From NCBI GenBank assembly GCA_028274465.1, contig CM051456.1, forward strand, positions 20,493,033 to 20,557,032: a stretch of 64,000 nt of DNA, given 5' to 3'. The notes below the pieces were generated by a model that was not told the DNA's origin, searched no databases, and saw only the letters and a list, made by a program, of their open reading frames with translations. Positions within the stretch are counted from its first letter, which is position 1. Every line of letters begins with the position of its first letter. The stretch comes from Plantago ovata. Its lineage: Eukaryota > Streptophyta > Magnoliopsida > Lamiales > Plantaginaceae. This document shows, piece after piece, positions 10,768-23,302 of the stretch. A program made the position numbers and the translations under genes.

Positions 10768-12167
10768 GCTAAGTTTGTTTATAAGGCTTTGTTTGTTGTG
10801 GCTTAGGTTCAGTGAACACCAAGATTGTCAGCTGGTTTAGTAATTTTCAAGGTCGTGTGTAATTAGATTAATCATGTGATTTAGTAGATTTTAATAGTGA
10901 AACGTTTACCAAAACCAGAGTTGTGTTTTGTTTTTAGAAGTAGGTTTTGATCTTTGTGTATATTAATACAAGTGATGGTGAGAAATTTCCTTGGCAGAAA
11001 GGGACAGAAATTAGTGTTAAGATAAGGTATTATTGATCATCAGACAAAAGAAAGAACACATGTCAAAAAATAAATAATTAAGAACTTTTGTAATCACCCA
11101 CCCTTAGATATATTGACACGTTTGGACAAGTCATTTGCATGGAGACCACATTGGTCTTTTGCTGTCATGCAAATTCCATTGGATTTATGGCCATGTGGAT
11201 GTTTCTATACACCGCTTGCTACTTGGTTGCTTTCTTCTTCTGGCTCTATTTGCAAAATTTAGCAGTTGCTGTTTTAGGAAGTTAAATTCTAGTAATATCT
11301 GGCATGACGTACTAACCCGGTAACCCCTTATGCACTTATTACTCACATACGATCCTCACATTAGGGAGTGAAATCCGGGGAAGTTACCTTTTTTAACAAA
11401 TGTAAATGACAAGCCAGTAGCTGCAAATGCAGTGCATGAATGACAAATTCAACTAGTTTCATAAAATTCTGTAAGTACCACCTTTCCTTCAATTCAAATA
11501 TAGTTTGGTTCATATATGTGATTGGTAATGCTCTCATGCAATGGTGATAATCTTTATCATAACCACAAAGGCACACTTTAACCTCTAAATCCTTCTGGTT
11601 GCAATATTGGCGCCATGTTTATTTACCGCATAGTTAACTACCATGTGAAACAGAACTGGTTAATGCTTCAACACATATCTAGAGACTAGAGTTCTGAGTT
11701 AGAAGTCGGTGCATTGCACCACCTACACTATCCTGTAGTGAAGTATCACAGATCACATTGGTTTATGGATCTATGCAAGAACTAGCATTTCTAGGTTCAG
11801 AATTTTGACGTCATTGCATGCCATTAAAACTTCAGTATAAGATCTTGTGTGCAATTGATAAGACTGCACAAGAAGTTTCACCAGATTCTAAAAGAACCAC
11901 CTTATTTTTCAATTCAAATTATAATTTGCTTCATCCTTCCAGTTGCAATACTGGCGCCAGGTTGATTAATTAATTGGACGATCAATTTATGTATCGACCC
12001 ATAAATTCATCTCCTTGTATGTAGTATAATGTATGGGTACATGTAGACATATTTCTTTTATCTCGTGTAGCCAAAAATATGATATTCTTTTCTTAGCTAG
12101 CACAGTCCAGTGCTTGTCACTCTACTTTGACATGGGTGTGGTACATGCTGACAACAATTTCTGTCAG
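10768..12167. other. HD-Zip upstream region fused to a truncated ERDJ3B copy
   Basis: About 1.4 kb with no gene. It must hold the promoter of the minus-strand HD-Zip gene (10768 onward), but I see no convincing TATA or ABRE core to single out. From 11147 it is paralogous to 23146-24321. Both copies pass straight from this spacer into the same mid-gene ERDJ3B exon, so the J-domain exons were lost before duplication. Confidence 0.6.
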
Positions 12168-13730
12168 GTTTCTTTGGTGGAAGAAGAGGAAGAGAAGATT
12201 GTTAAGGGGGATGAGGTTATTGTTGAACTAGATGCCACACTTGAAGACCTGTATCTCGGCGGTGCTCTACAGGTATTCAATTTTAGCAGACACATAAGAA
12301 TAGCATACGAGTAGAATGTCTCTATAAGGAGAACTCGTGTACAGTCATAATTCTGGATTTTATCCAATTTGCACTGTTACAAACCCATAATCTACATGTA
12401 AAATTTAAAAACGTGAACTTTGTTAGGTCTGGAGGGTTAAAAATGTAAAACCGGCCCCCGGAAAGAGGCGCTGCAATTGTAGAAATGAAGTGTATCACAG
12501 GCAAATTGGTCCTGGGATGTTTTTAAATCAATGCCCAAATGTGAAGTATGAAAGAGGGGGTGAATTCATCACTGCATGTGGATATTGTGAAAGGAATGCA
12601 AGTAAGTCTTCATCTTTTGTATGGCTGTGGTTCCTGTTGTTATGCTGTTGGGATTGCTCACTTAGGGGCTTGTATTTCCCTTGTGCTCAGTACTGATAAA
12701 AGCTTCTCGTTTATTAATTCCTGCAATCCACCATAGCTGATTCCTGAATGATTTTCTTGCATTCCACCATTTTCTAATGCCTGAAACTTATTCTAAAGTC
12801 AGTCATTGAAACATTGTCTCATTCATGTACACACTAGGTTAGGTCTTAGGAAACCAAATTTTACATTTTGGCCATGTGGGGAAATTAATGAAACAGCTCT
12901 CTAATTTCTATTTTACGGAGGATTATGGAGGGGTTCGTAGAGTTCACTTTGGAAGAAATTGACAGTGCAATTTAGCATGGTGGTGGTATAGCCCATTTCC
13001 GTATTGTTTTGTTTCCTAATTCCTAGGTTAACCTTAGTTCATTACATCTTAGGTTTTGGTTAGTCATTCTCTTCATTGTGACATTTATTTTCAATCTAAA
13101 GATTTGTTTCTGAATCTCTTATTATTCAATTGCATGCTACAAACTTTAGTTTTTCATAGTAGAACAGACATGTCGGAAACTTCACCATTGGCTGTGAATC
13201 TGTGACGTATATTTTTCATAACATAAACTTCACCATTAGCTTTGACGTCTTTCATAACATATCTTATAGTAGTTCTCAGAAGAGGAGCACTGACTAATTT
13301 TGTTTCACAGGAAGTGGTCTTCTATGAGCCTGTAATTGATGGTGAACCTGGAGATCTCAAGGTTTGATCTTTTTCCTTTATTTGTGTCGAGTAATAACCC
13401 CAACATCAATTTCGGTGTTACAGAGTTGTCACTGTTTTGTCCTTGCAAAGTTCTGCATAGGTACTGCACCTCATGATCTGCATGCAACAGTCACTATTAC
13501 TATGGTAACCTTGTGGTTGAAAATTTCACTTGTTCTCCATTCTAAATTCATTTCTTCCGTGATTTTGTCTAAGACCTGGTGGTTGAAATTGGTTTTAATT
13601 ATCCCAGTACTTCGATTATGGTATTAAACTGAAGATATGAATTCCAAGTTTCAATTATTTCTTTGAAAATATAATTAGTAAAGAGAAATAGCTAATGGAT
13701 TTTGGCATAATTAAATTTCTTGGTGGAGTC

Positions 13731-13983
13731 TGTTAACAGAGATGAAATGAATGATTTCATTATTGAGAAGAGAGAATTACAAATGAGAGAGTAAATCAAG
13801 TAGTACAAAATCAGTTTAGCTAGCTCGTATTTATACTTAACTAACTAACGTACAACTGTCTAAGCTACACGTACAACACTAATCCCTTTGTAAATGGGAA
13901 AGCGTAAAACGTGTTTCTGGAAAATGCGACTTCCTCTGTTCTTTCTTGTTCTTCCTTTATTTCTTCCTCTCTTTATCTTCACA
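13731..13983 (-). repeat. 3' LTR of the copia element
   Basis: 253 bp, TG...CA ends in element orientation. It matches the LTR at 18888-19140 at 252 of 253 positions by my reading. Confidence 0.95.
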
Positions 13984-13992
13984 TCCCCCCGT
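13984..13992 (-). other. Polypurine tract of the copia element
   Basis: A purine run (GGGGGGA core) on the minus strand immediately before the 3' LTR, the expected site for plus-strand priming. Confidence 0.8.
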
Positions 13993-14003
13993 AAGCTGGG
14001 AGT

Positions 14004-14137
14004 GGATATTTAAGACTCCAAGCTTAGAGATAAAGTGGTTAAACAATTGAGGAGATAAAGGTTTGGTGAGGGATATTTAAAACTCCAAGCTTAGAGATAA
14101 AGTGGTTAAACAATTGAGGAGATAAAGGTTTGGTGAG
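14004..14137. repeat. 67-bp tandem duplication spanning the pol stop codon
   Basis: Units 14004-14070 and 14071-14137 are almost identical (GGATATTTAA then ACTCCAAGCTTAGAGATAA ... GTTTGGTGAG; one difference seen). In the element's orientation the duplicated part includes the last codons of pol, so the second unit is now untranslated. Confidence 0.9.
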
Positions 14138-17100
14138 TATATCGGCTATTTGGTGTGGACTGTTGATGTGAAGAAGCTTGATGGTTCCTGCCATGATTTT
14201 ATCACGAGTTACATGGCAGTCTATCTCGATGTGTTTGGTTCTCTGGTGGTTTACTGGGTTGTGAGCAAGGTGGTAGGCGGAGAGGTTGTCTGTGTATAAG
14301 AGAGCAGGTTGGGTGGAGTGGTTGATTTTGAAATCCTTAAGAAGATAGAGTAGCCACTGGATTTCACAAGTGGTTGTGGCTAGAGCTCTATACTCGGCCT
14401 CAGCTGAAGATCTATTGACTGTAGATTGTTTCTTCGACTTCCAGGATATAAGTGAGTTGCCTAGGTAAATGACATATCCTGTTGTACTTCGTCTTGTTTC
14501 TTCACAGGCCGCCCAATCACTGTCTGAAAAAGCTTTGAGTTGGAGCTCATTGTCGGAGGTAGACGCCTGTAGTTGAAGATTGTTCTTGGATGAATAAAAT
14601 ATGCCTTGACCAGGTGATTGCTTGATGTATCTGAGAAGATGGTGTGCTGCCGCCATATGTTTGGTTGTTGGACAAGACATGAATTGGCTGAGCTTCTGCA
14701 AAGCAAAACTGATGTCAGGTCTTGTTATAGTCAAATAAATCATTTTACCTATGAGTTTTCTGTATGGCTGAGGATCATCAAGTAGCTCTCCATCTTCTTT
14801 TTGCAGTTTGTGCTTGTAATCCATTGGAATGATTTCTGGTTTTGCTGTAATGTAACCAGATTCTTCTAAGAGATCCAATGCGTACTTCCTCTGGCATATG
14901 TTGATTCCTTCTTTGCTCCGGGCAACTTCTATGCCTAGAATATATTTCAATTCACCCAAATCCTTGATGGTAAATTGATTGTCTAGATGTGTTTTCACTG
15001 CCTTTATTTCTTCCAAATCATTGTCTGCTAATATAACATCATCAACATAAACTAACAAGCAAGTGAAGGATTTGTCAGTAGATTTGGTGAAGAAAGAAGT
15101 ATCTGCAGCAGATTGGACATAGCCAATGTTTATAAGTGATTCTTGTAGTTTAAAGAACCATTGTCTACTGGCTTGTTCAAGTCCATATAGACTCTTGACA
15201 AGCTTGCAGACTCTATTATCTCCTGGTTTACAATAACCTGGTGGAGGCACCATGTAGACTTCTTCATCTAAGTCCCCATGGAGGAAAGATGTGTTTACAT
15301 CCAGTTGGTGTAAGAACCAGCCTTTTGCTGCTGCTATTGCTAAAAGACATATGACAGTTGTTAGCTTGACAACAGGTGAAAAAGTTTCAAAATAGTCGAG
15401 TCCATTCTCCTGAGTATAACCTTTGGCTACTAAGCGGGCCTTATACCTTTCGTTCCATCAGAGTGAAATTTGACCTTGAAGACCCATTTACAGCCTATGC
15501 AATGCTTACCAGGAGGAAGATCAACTAACTTCCATGTCTTTGTCTTTTCTAAAGCGGCCAATTCTTTATCCATGGCTTCTACCCATTCTGGGTGCTGAAT
15601 AGCTTGTTTATAAGTAGTTGGTTCTTTGATAGCTGTTATTTCTGCTGTAAAACACTTGTGATCAGAAGACAATTGATTAGTAGATAAGTAATCTGGGATA
15701 GGATACTTTACTATTCGTCTTTGATCAGTAGTTTGTATAGTACTGCAATTTGTAGAAGCACCAGAATGTTGCAGTGATGGTGGTAAAACTACATCATACA
15801 ACTGTAAATGCTTGGAGAGATTCCTTGTTCTTCCTGATTTTCTTTGCACCTGTTCACCAGAAGATGTAGAAACAACTTGTTCTTGTACAACTGAGTTTGT
15901 TGTGTCTGCTGAATGTTGACCACTGGTGCTTGATTTACTGGTGGAATGGTAGAAATTTCCTCTATTTCTTCTCTGGCTAAATAGTTATCAGCATTAGTTG
16001 CTTCAATATTATTTGGCATAGAATGAGGAAGAGTATTTCTATCATCTGTAGGTAAAGAGTTAGTAACAAAAGCATTCTGTAAGTTAAGAAACTCTATATC
16101 AACTGGTGTATATATTGGTTGAAACTTGTCAATAGCTTCAAGTGAATCTTTGTAAGGGAAGATGTGTTCAACAAATTGAACATGTCTAGAAATAAAGATC
16201 TTCTTGTTTTCCAAATCAAGTAACCTGTAACCTTTGTATCCAGTTGGATATCCCAAAAAAACACATTTAAGTGCTCTAGTATCAAACTTTGACCTATGTG
16301 CACTTAAAGTTGATGCATAACATAGAGATCCAAAGACTTTCATGTTAGTATAATCTGGTTTTGCGCCATACAAAATCTCATAAGGGCTTTGGCCTTGCAG
16401 AACAGGTGTAGGCAGTCTGTTGATAAGATAACAAGCTGTCAAAACACAGAATGACCAATATTGTAAAGGTAAGTGAGATTGAAATAAGAGAGCTCTTGCT
16501 ATTTCTAGCAAATGCTGATGTTTTCTTTCAACACGACCGTTCTGCTGTGGAGTTTCCACACAAGACATCTGGTGAACAATACCAAAGGTATTATAGAACT
16601 CTTTAAGCTGAAATTCTAATCCATTATCAGACCTCACACATTTTATTTTCTTGTGAAACTGAGTCAATACAAGATTGTAGAAATGGAGCAAATTTTGTTT
16701 AGTTTCAGATTTATGAGTCATTAAATATAACCATGTGCATCTAGATTTGTCATCAACTATAGTTAGGAAGTATTTTTGTCCAGAGACAGAAGGTTTACTG
16801 AAAGGGCCCCATATATCAACGTGAATCATATCAAAAATTGAAGAAACAGTAGAGTCACTTTCATTGAAACTGAGTTTTCTTTGCTTACAAAAATGACATA
16901 TGCCACAAGAGTGAAAAACATTGTTGTTGTTATTACAATGTTTAATGTGAAGCTCAGAAATAGCTACAAGTTTGTTAAAAGGCAAGTGACCTAATCTAAG
17001 ATGCCATACCACAGTTTCTTCAAGCTTTGTACTGACTGAGTTTGCACTTGAAAATATGTGTGATGCCTTGAAATGATCAGTTTCCAGATTATAGAGTCCC

Positions 17101-18707
17101 TCCTTCAGCTTAGCATAACCAATCTGGCTTTTGGTTCTGATATCCTGCAATATACAGTGTGAGGACAAAAAGATACATTCCATATGCTCATGTGTTGTTA
17201 AATGAGGAACAGACACAAGATTGAAACTAAAACTTGGAACATATAGAGAATTATGCAGAATAAGATTATTAGAAAGCTTCACATCTCCACATTTTGTTGC
17301 AACTATCATTTGACCAGTAGGAAGTTGGATATTTATATGTACAACATGTGGAGTAGATGAAAAGTATTTAGTATCACATATCATATGATTTGTAGCTCCA
17401 GTATCAAGAATCCATTTATCTGTATGAACTGGTTTAGAAACTATACTAGAGAAAGCTTTAGAAGTTAAGAATGTACCCCCTTTGTATTCTGATTCTGAGG
17501 TCACCAGAGAGGGTTGAGAGATAGCTACAGCAGCTACATGATGAGGAGATTGATTCTGCTGGTACTGCTGCTGGCTTTGTTGTGAATGGAACTTTGTGAA
17601 CTGTAGAAACTGGTCATACAATTCAGGTGTCATATCAGAGTTAAGAACACCTTCATTGAACTGCTGCTGAGACTGAGAAGAATCTGGTTCCTGAACAGCT
17701 GCATGTGCATGTGCTTGCTGCTGCATTGAACTATGCTTTCTTTGACCCTTTGGACCAGTCCACCCAGGTGGATAACCAATTACTTGATAGCAATTCTTGT
17801 ATGTATGACCACTAAAACCACAATAAGAACACTTTGGCTTGTTCTTATCAGCAGTAAAGGACTTCTGAAACTTGTTTTTAGCTAAGCAAGCCATTCCTTC
17901 ATTCTTGTCAGTGTTCTTTGAGAACATAGCCATGACATCTTGAGTATTCGATTGTGGATCACTGAGTCATCTCTGTGACTCTTCTTGAAGCAGCATAGAA
18001 TATACAGTAGCTAGACTAGGAATCGGTACTTGCATAGTGATCTGGCTTCTAACATGCACATAGGAGTCATTTAAGCCAACTAAAAATTTCATCACTGCAT
18101 CTTTCTTCTGCAACTTACTCATCTCAACTAGACCGCCACAAGTACACTTAGGAATATGACGATGAGATACATACTCATCCCATAACCCTTTGAATACGGC
18201 ATAGTATTGAGAACTTGTCTGAGTATTCTGCTTCATATTACCCAATTTCTGTTCCAGCACAAATAGTCTCGGCCCATCACTATGTGTGTAACGAGTTTTC
18301 AATTCTTTCCAAAGATCATTAGCAGAAGTAAAATAGAGAATACTCTGTCTAATTTCATGAGTGCACGAATTATGTAACCAAATTAGCACCAAATCATTTG
18401 CCCTTTTCCATACTTCAGATTCAGGTGGTTTAGAGATTGTACCGTCAATGAATCCTCCTTTGTTTTTCACAGAAAGTGCCATCTGAATTGCTCGACTCCA
18501 GGAAGCGTAATTCGCTCCATTCAACGGTTCTAGAACAATCGAGATACCCGGCTGATCTGAAGGATTTAGATAGTACGAAGACTGGGGATCATCGGCCGGA
18601 CTTCGAGAATTCTGGCTCCGAATTCCGCCATTGTTGCCACCATTGCCGTCGATATTGCCACCAGTAGCGCCACCATTACCACCATTGATATCATCAGGAT
18701 TCAACAT
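14039..18707 (-). pseudogene. copia gag-pol polyprotein gene with one nonsense codon and two frameshifts
   Basis: Order in the frame: gag from MLNPDDINGG (18707; an upstream ATG at 18746 is in frame), UBN2-like gag core, CCHC zinc knuckle CSYCGFSGHTYKNC, protease ILDTGATNHM, GAG-pre-integrase HLRLGHLPFNKL with CHFCKQRK, integrase core with D (VDIWGPFSKP), D (RSDNGLEF) and E (QQNGRVERKHQ), reverse transcriptase with YVDDVILA, and RNase H with SDSDWAACEE and SSAEAEYRALA. This is the copia order (integrase before RT). Breaks: an in-frame TGA at 17967-17969 after EESQR (the frame continues beyond it); a frame change between about 15850 and 15960, in the spacer before RT; and a one-base shift near 15445 before RYKARLVAKG. 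As read, the element cannot make a full polyprotein. Confidence 0.93.
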
Positions 18708-18878
18708 CGTGAATTTACAGAAAACAGCGATCGATTGATCGAACAAAAATTAGAGAAAATTGAATCAAACAGTTGATTCACAGAGAATTGAATCAGAGAA
18801 CTGATTCACAGAGATGATCAAACGCACAAGGAATTGATCGAAATGATCGGAAGCAATCTCAAGAAACGTAACCGTCTA

Positions 18879-18887
18879 CTGATACCA
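18879..18887 (-). other. Primer-binding site (initiator tRNA-Met)
   Basis: TGGTATCAG on the minus strand, with no gap to the LTR end. It is complementary to the 3' end of plant initiator tRNA-Met, the usual copia primer. Confidence 0.9.
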
Positions 18888-19140
18888 TGTTAACAGAGAT
18901 GAAATGAATGATTTCATTATTGAGAAGAGAGAATTACAAATGAGAGAGTAAATCAAGTAGTACATAATCAGTTTAGCTAGCTCGTATTTATACTTAACTA
19001 ACTAACGTACAACTGTCTAAGCTACACGTACAACACTAATCCCTTTGTAAATGGGAAAGCGTAAAACGTGTTTCTGGAAAATGCGACTTCCTCTGTTCTT
19101 TCTTGTTCTTCCTTTATTTCTTCCTCTCTTTATCTTCACA
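18888..19140 (-). repeat. 5' LTR of the copia element
   Basis: 253 bp, nearly identical to the 3' LTR at 13731-13983. It should hold the element's promoter; I did not single out a TATA box. Confidence 0.95.
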
Positions 19141-19522
19141 GAGTCCTCTCCCGGCCGGAGGACAGAGATTAATATAACCATTGTGCCTCTTTTGTTCAGC
19201 TCCAAGCTCTAGCTGGTTTTGAGAAGACGATCAACTCAAGCACCTTGATGAGCATTTGGTTGATAATGGCAGCAATGTAAGTTCGAACAAACACATAGCT
19301 GCAGATTTGCATTGAATAACAAATGTCGGTTTCATTTTATATTTCCAATTTCCCTAGTGTATCAGTGAGTATCTCTGTTTTGGTATCAGGGTATCGCGAA
19401 GCCGAAGGATGGCACTGCATTTTAGTAACAAGAAAGGTGACTTGTACGTGAAATTTGAGGTTGCCTTTCCAACTTTATTAACGGAGGAGCAGAAGGAAAA
19501 GATCAATTAAGTTCTTGCTTAG

Positions 19523-21193
19523 ATCTATCAATCTAGGGCGTAAACAAAGATATTCATTTTACATACCCAAGAATCTTGATCCCATTCTTTTCCTATGTGG
19601 GTATAGCTTTGGCAGAGAGCTGTAAACCGATGGGGGAAACGAAATAGTATTCTCATATTAACTTATCACAATTTTTATATACATTAATTAATCATAATGT
19701 CACATCACATATATACTTGTTGTTGGATGCCTTAGAACGCGTTCATTAACTTTTACTTAAATTGTTAGGGTACTGGGGAGTTATAAGGGTGGCCAAGTGG
19801 TCAGGGTGCGACGGAGTTATAAAGTAGTTAAGTAGTGTAGAAGTAAAAGTAGGTTAGATTGGACGTTTAAAAAAAATAAAAAAATATAAAAAAAAGCCTT
19901 TACTTACTTGAATGGTAGGCCCGTGACAACTCACCAGTTTAAGTTTAATGGCCAACACAATGCTCTAAATACATTTATTAGAATCTAGAATCCGGTAATC
20001 GATGTAGTTTCAGTTAGGGTTTAGGCTAACGAAACACTTCCTTGGTGAACTAATGAACTAAGCACTGATTATTGATAAATTTGGCTAAAGTTAGTTGACC
20101 TCAAATATTTTTTAAAGGTTATAGGTGTAATTAATGTGACACCCTCTAGTAACATATGAACATTCAATTAATTGTCGGTAGATGAGGTTAGCTGAATAAT
20201 TCAAGTTAGTATCGCCACCGATGATCATAAGTGACAAATTTTAACTAGTCAATCTTATGGACGAGATTCATTTAGCCTTCCTTGTTAAGTTCATTTTGTT
20301 ACGGTTATAAGTCATGTGTTCAAGTTTCCCTTAGCAAAAAGCTCGACTTTTTCGTTGAGCCAATGGTATTCTTGGATAAGAGGTAGACGAAACAAAGTTA
20401 ACGGACTTTGTCTATATTCGATCTATGAGTCAATTATTAAGGATATGTAGTAGTAATACAAACTTGGCCACATCGCAGTTCAGATGATTACTAGTATTTA
20501 TGCAATATGCTAAGTTGTTGCGTGCTATTATTGGTTTTTCTATTCGTTTATTTTTCGAAACTGCAAATATGGTATATATATGTACTCCACATTTTTGAAC
20601 TAATCATTATTACTTCAAATGTTTATTAGTAAATAGTACTTGAACCGATCATTAATGAAATATTTTTTTAAATAGATATGTTTATTAGTATTAAAATATT
20701 TAATAGAATAGTGCTTTCAACTAATAATATTAAAGTAATATTTATGCTCTTTCCTTGAAACACATGTTTATTTTGCTTTCTTATACTCCTAACTTTACTT
20801 TTACATTTTAAGAATTTTTTATGTGTTCTATATAGTTAAAATTATTAGTTAATAATATTTATTTATTTATGTTGGAAGTTTGATAGTATAAATTATTCTT
20901 TTAAAAGATTTTTTTTTAATAACGTTGGGAATCCGTAGCCACTACCCTGTAATAAGAAGGAATAAAAATTGCTTCAACAATACTTGAAATTTGCACATTC
21001 AACTTAAATGACGTAATTGAAACATTAAAAAAAAAAAAAAAAGAAGAAGAAAATCACGCCAATTAGATTTGGACTATACATATTTTTACTTCAAGGTTAG
21101 CACATATATGCATCGAATTGAAATTGTATGCTTAAGACAAACACATGACAATTTAAATATAAAACTTAATCATGCACATGGGCTATTATATCC

Positions 21194-21239
<46 letters not shown>

Positions 21240-21560
21240 GGTCATTTAGAATGTCTCTCTCGCGCCCTCTCGCTCTCCCCCGAAATAATATGATCACTAA
21301 TCTTTAATTATCTAAAAAATATTAATTTTGGAATTTTGAAACTTAGTTATTTTTATATAGCATATGTTCATTATTTACATATTTTCGTACTAAAATAATG
21401 ATAACGGTGATAAATTCGCATATACAGTTAACTCAACTTTAAATGTGTTTTTTTCGTGATGTAAATAATGCTATTAAAGTCTCACGTCACTAAAATATGA
21501 ATCAATGTATGGTTATATATGGAAGTTAATGTATAGGTGAACAGTCAGCCAAATCAAATA
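19523..21560. repeat. 3' flank of ERDJ3B copy B (segmental duplication)
   Basis: Paralogous to 2518-5160, with the same order of landmarks down to the (ATT)n run and the GGTGAACAGTCAGCC block. It lacks the MITE pair, the poly-T insertion and the RT fragment seen in the founder flank. No gene. Confidence 0.75.
21197..21238. repeat. (ATT)n microsatellite
   Basis: An uninterrupted run of about 14 ATT units, paralogous to the run at 4442-4497. Confidence 0.9.
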
Positions 21561-22660
21561 TAAGGCCCATGGACGTAAAGTATGTCTAGTCTGAAGACCG
21601 AAAAGGAAGTACTAAGTAACCATAGTCCTAGTGTAGTCACCTTCATATTTGTTACCAAGTGTATTCAACTACATCTTTATTATCAACTTCATCTAGATTA
21701 TCAACTTCATCTGGAAGCTCTACTGATCAGTCAGCCGTTACCACCTGGAAGTTGTACTCAGTCAGACGTACTGATCATTCAGGCGTTACCACCTGAGGTA
21801 TATATTAACACAATAGATAAATTATAGAATTAAATCAAACCTCTGGTATAAATCTCATTTAAAATTGCAGGGCATAAACGTAGCCCTAATATGCTTCCTG
21901 AATTTGACCAGCTCTATATCTTATATTATGACTCGAGCCTAATTTTTTGTTCGTTTTCTACCGATTTTAACTCAACTCTGGTGGCAACTACTATTAAACA
22001 ACTTTCTTTAAAAAACCACAAAGAATAAGGTATATATACGGCGATCAGTATTCTATTTCATGAAAAAAATTCTCTCTTTTTTCCCGAAATAATGTATTCT
22101 CTATCTTCAATATTCTAGTAAATACTATTTTGCAAGTTTTAAAATATTAAATTGTTCTTTTAACTATATATTTTAATTATATATTTATTTTTATAGTAAA
22201 TAAGAACAACGGCGATAATTTTACCTATGAAGTAGGCATATCCTCATTTTGTGTGTGCGTTATAGGTAGTATGTAGTTCTATTTATAAATCATTTAAAGA
22301 GAATGAAAAAATAAATAACAAGTTGGATTTGAGAGGAGAGATTGTTGATGAGTATTTTGGTGTTTAAGCCTGAGTAAGGATTTGTTCTCTTGGTATCAAA
22401 ATTCATTAATTTCAGTTTGATTAGTTCTGTTCAAATTCGTTCAGTACCGTTCATTTCATATTCATTAAATTCGATTTAAATTCATTATGTGTGCGTGTCT
22501 TATTTATTTTTAATATAAATGCTCTATAGTCTATATGGATGCTTTCTAGTTATATATTGGAATGAATTTTTACCACAAATTACTGCTAAATCATATTGAA
22601 AAAAATATAATATTATGTTGTAAAATTAAATGACATATACTTTCATGGTCTAGTTTTATC
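21561..22660. other. Gene-free AT-rich spacer
   Basis: Contains a short imperfect tandem array at 21665-21800 (TATCAACTTCATCT, GTTACCACCTG words) and, at 22400-22500, GTTCAATTC-like words shared with the arms of the element at 30510-31781. No coding region seen. Confidence 0.5.
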
Positions 22661-22884
22661 ATATAGTGCTAAGGTTTGACTTAAAAGTCATTTGTGATTA
22701 ATTTTATTCAAACAAAAGTAATTTGATGGCGTAAAGAAGTTTTAAGCTGAAATTTTTTTCAAGGTGATCAAGATTGTTGCTACAAATGGACCATGACTAA
22801 ATTGCTAATGCATTTTGTCATTATCCTTGTGATTAAATTTCTTGGTGGAGTCCTCATCAAAACCATTATGACTCTTTTGTTCAA

Positions 22885-23076
22885 CTCCAAGTTCTAGCTG
22901 GTGTTAATAAGACGATTAAGCACCTTGATGCGCATTTGGTTGACATTGGCAGCAAGGTAAGTTCATGAAACAAACACAGCTGCATATTTGCATTGAATAA
23001 CAAATGTCGGTTTCACCGTTTCAGTTTATATTTCCAGTTCCGGCCCCTAGTGTATGAGTGAGTATATTTGTAATCG
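22885..23076 (+). pseudogene. ERDJ3B pseudogene fragment C' (one exon plus intron)
   Basis: The exon 22885-22956 matches the LQALAGFEKTIKHLDEH exon of the intact gene, with changes (LVLAG-N-KTIKHLDAH). Its acceptor AG has become AA. The following intron matches the intact gene up to about 23076 and then jumps into HD-Zip sequence, so the last exon is gone. The upstream sequence from about 22660 is paralogous to 26650-26890. Confidence 0.8.
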
Positions 23077-23145
23077 TGTTCTGGAACCATATAGCAACCT
23101 GCCGAGGCTGCAAGCCGAGCTTGCTGGCCAGATGCTGCTTGAGGC
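23077..23145 (-). pseudogene. 69-bp fragment of the HD-Zip homeobox (helix 3 region)
   Basis: Matches 10596-10664 with two substitutions by my count. On the minus strand it encodes part of the LGLQPRQVAIWFQN region. It is fused on the left to an ERDJ3B intron and on the right (23146) to the sequence paralogous to 11147 onward. About 480 bp holding the start of the homeobox and the 5' flank is therefore deleted relative to the intact copy. Confidence 0.9.
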
Positions 23146-23302
23146 CACATTGGTCTTTTGTTGTCATGCAAATTCCATAGGGTTTATGGCCATGTGGATG
23201 TTGCTATACACCTGGCTTGCTACTTGGTTGCTATCTTCTTCTGACTCTATTTGCAAAATTTGGCAGTTGCTGTTTACCGGTATTTGGACTGAACCATGAT
23301 CG

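Larger units (their letters stand above)
13731..19140 (-). mobile_element. Young full-length Ty1/copia LTR retrotransposon (5410 bp)
   Basis: The element is bounded by 253-bp LTRs and a 5-bp target-site duplication GAGTC (13726-13730 and 19141-19145). In the element's own orientation the LTR begins TGTGAAGA and ends TTAACA. A primer-binding site TGGTATCAG complementary to initiator tRNA-Met directly follows the 5' LTR (18879-18887), and a polypurine tract ACGGGGGGA directly precedes the 3' LTR (13984-13992). It carries one gag-pol reading frame with a stop and frameshifts. The two LTRs differ at a single site (A versus T near 13809/18966), so the insertion is recent. Confidence 0.97.
12168..19522 (+). 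pseudogene. ERDJ3B pseudogene copy B, split by a copia retrotransposon
   Basis: Exon remnants: 12168-12272 (VSLVEEEEEKIVKGDEVIV... LEDLYLGG), about 12426-12523 (VWRVKNVKPAPGKRRCNC, then RQIGPGMF), a fused remnant to about 12600, 13309-13362, 13450-13505, 19199-19275 and 19390-19522. Lesions against the intact gene at 1-2517: loss of the intron and QQMTEQ-VCD codons at 12523; a 4-bp insertion in the ITVDIE codons; a 9-bp loss in YEEGEP; a 21-bp loss removing RFRRQGN; a 6-bp insertion in EKTIKH; a 26-bp-type loss in the last exon; and an early stop in the final codons. The J-domain exons are absent. The copia element 13731-19140 lies in the intron between the TIT(L/M) and LQALAGFEK exons. Confidence 0.85.

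Noticed and set aside
19782..19812. tRNA-like word GGTGGCCAAGTGGTCAGGG
   Set aside because: It resembles an A box only; there is no B box, anticodon arm or acceptor pairing nearby, so it is not called as a tRNA.
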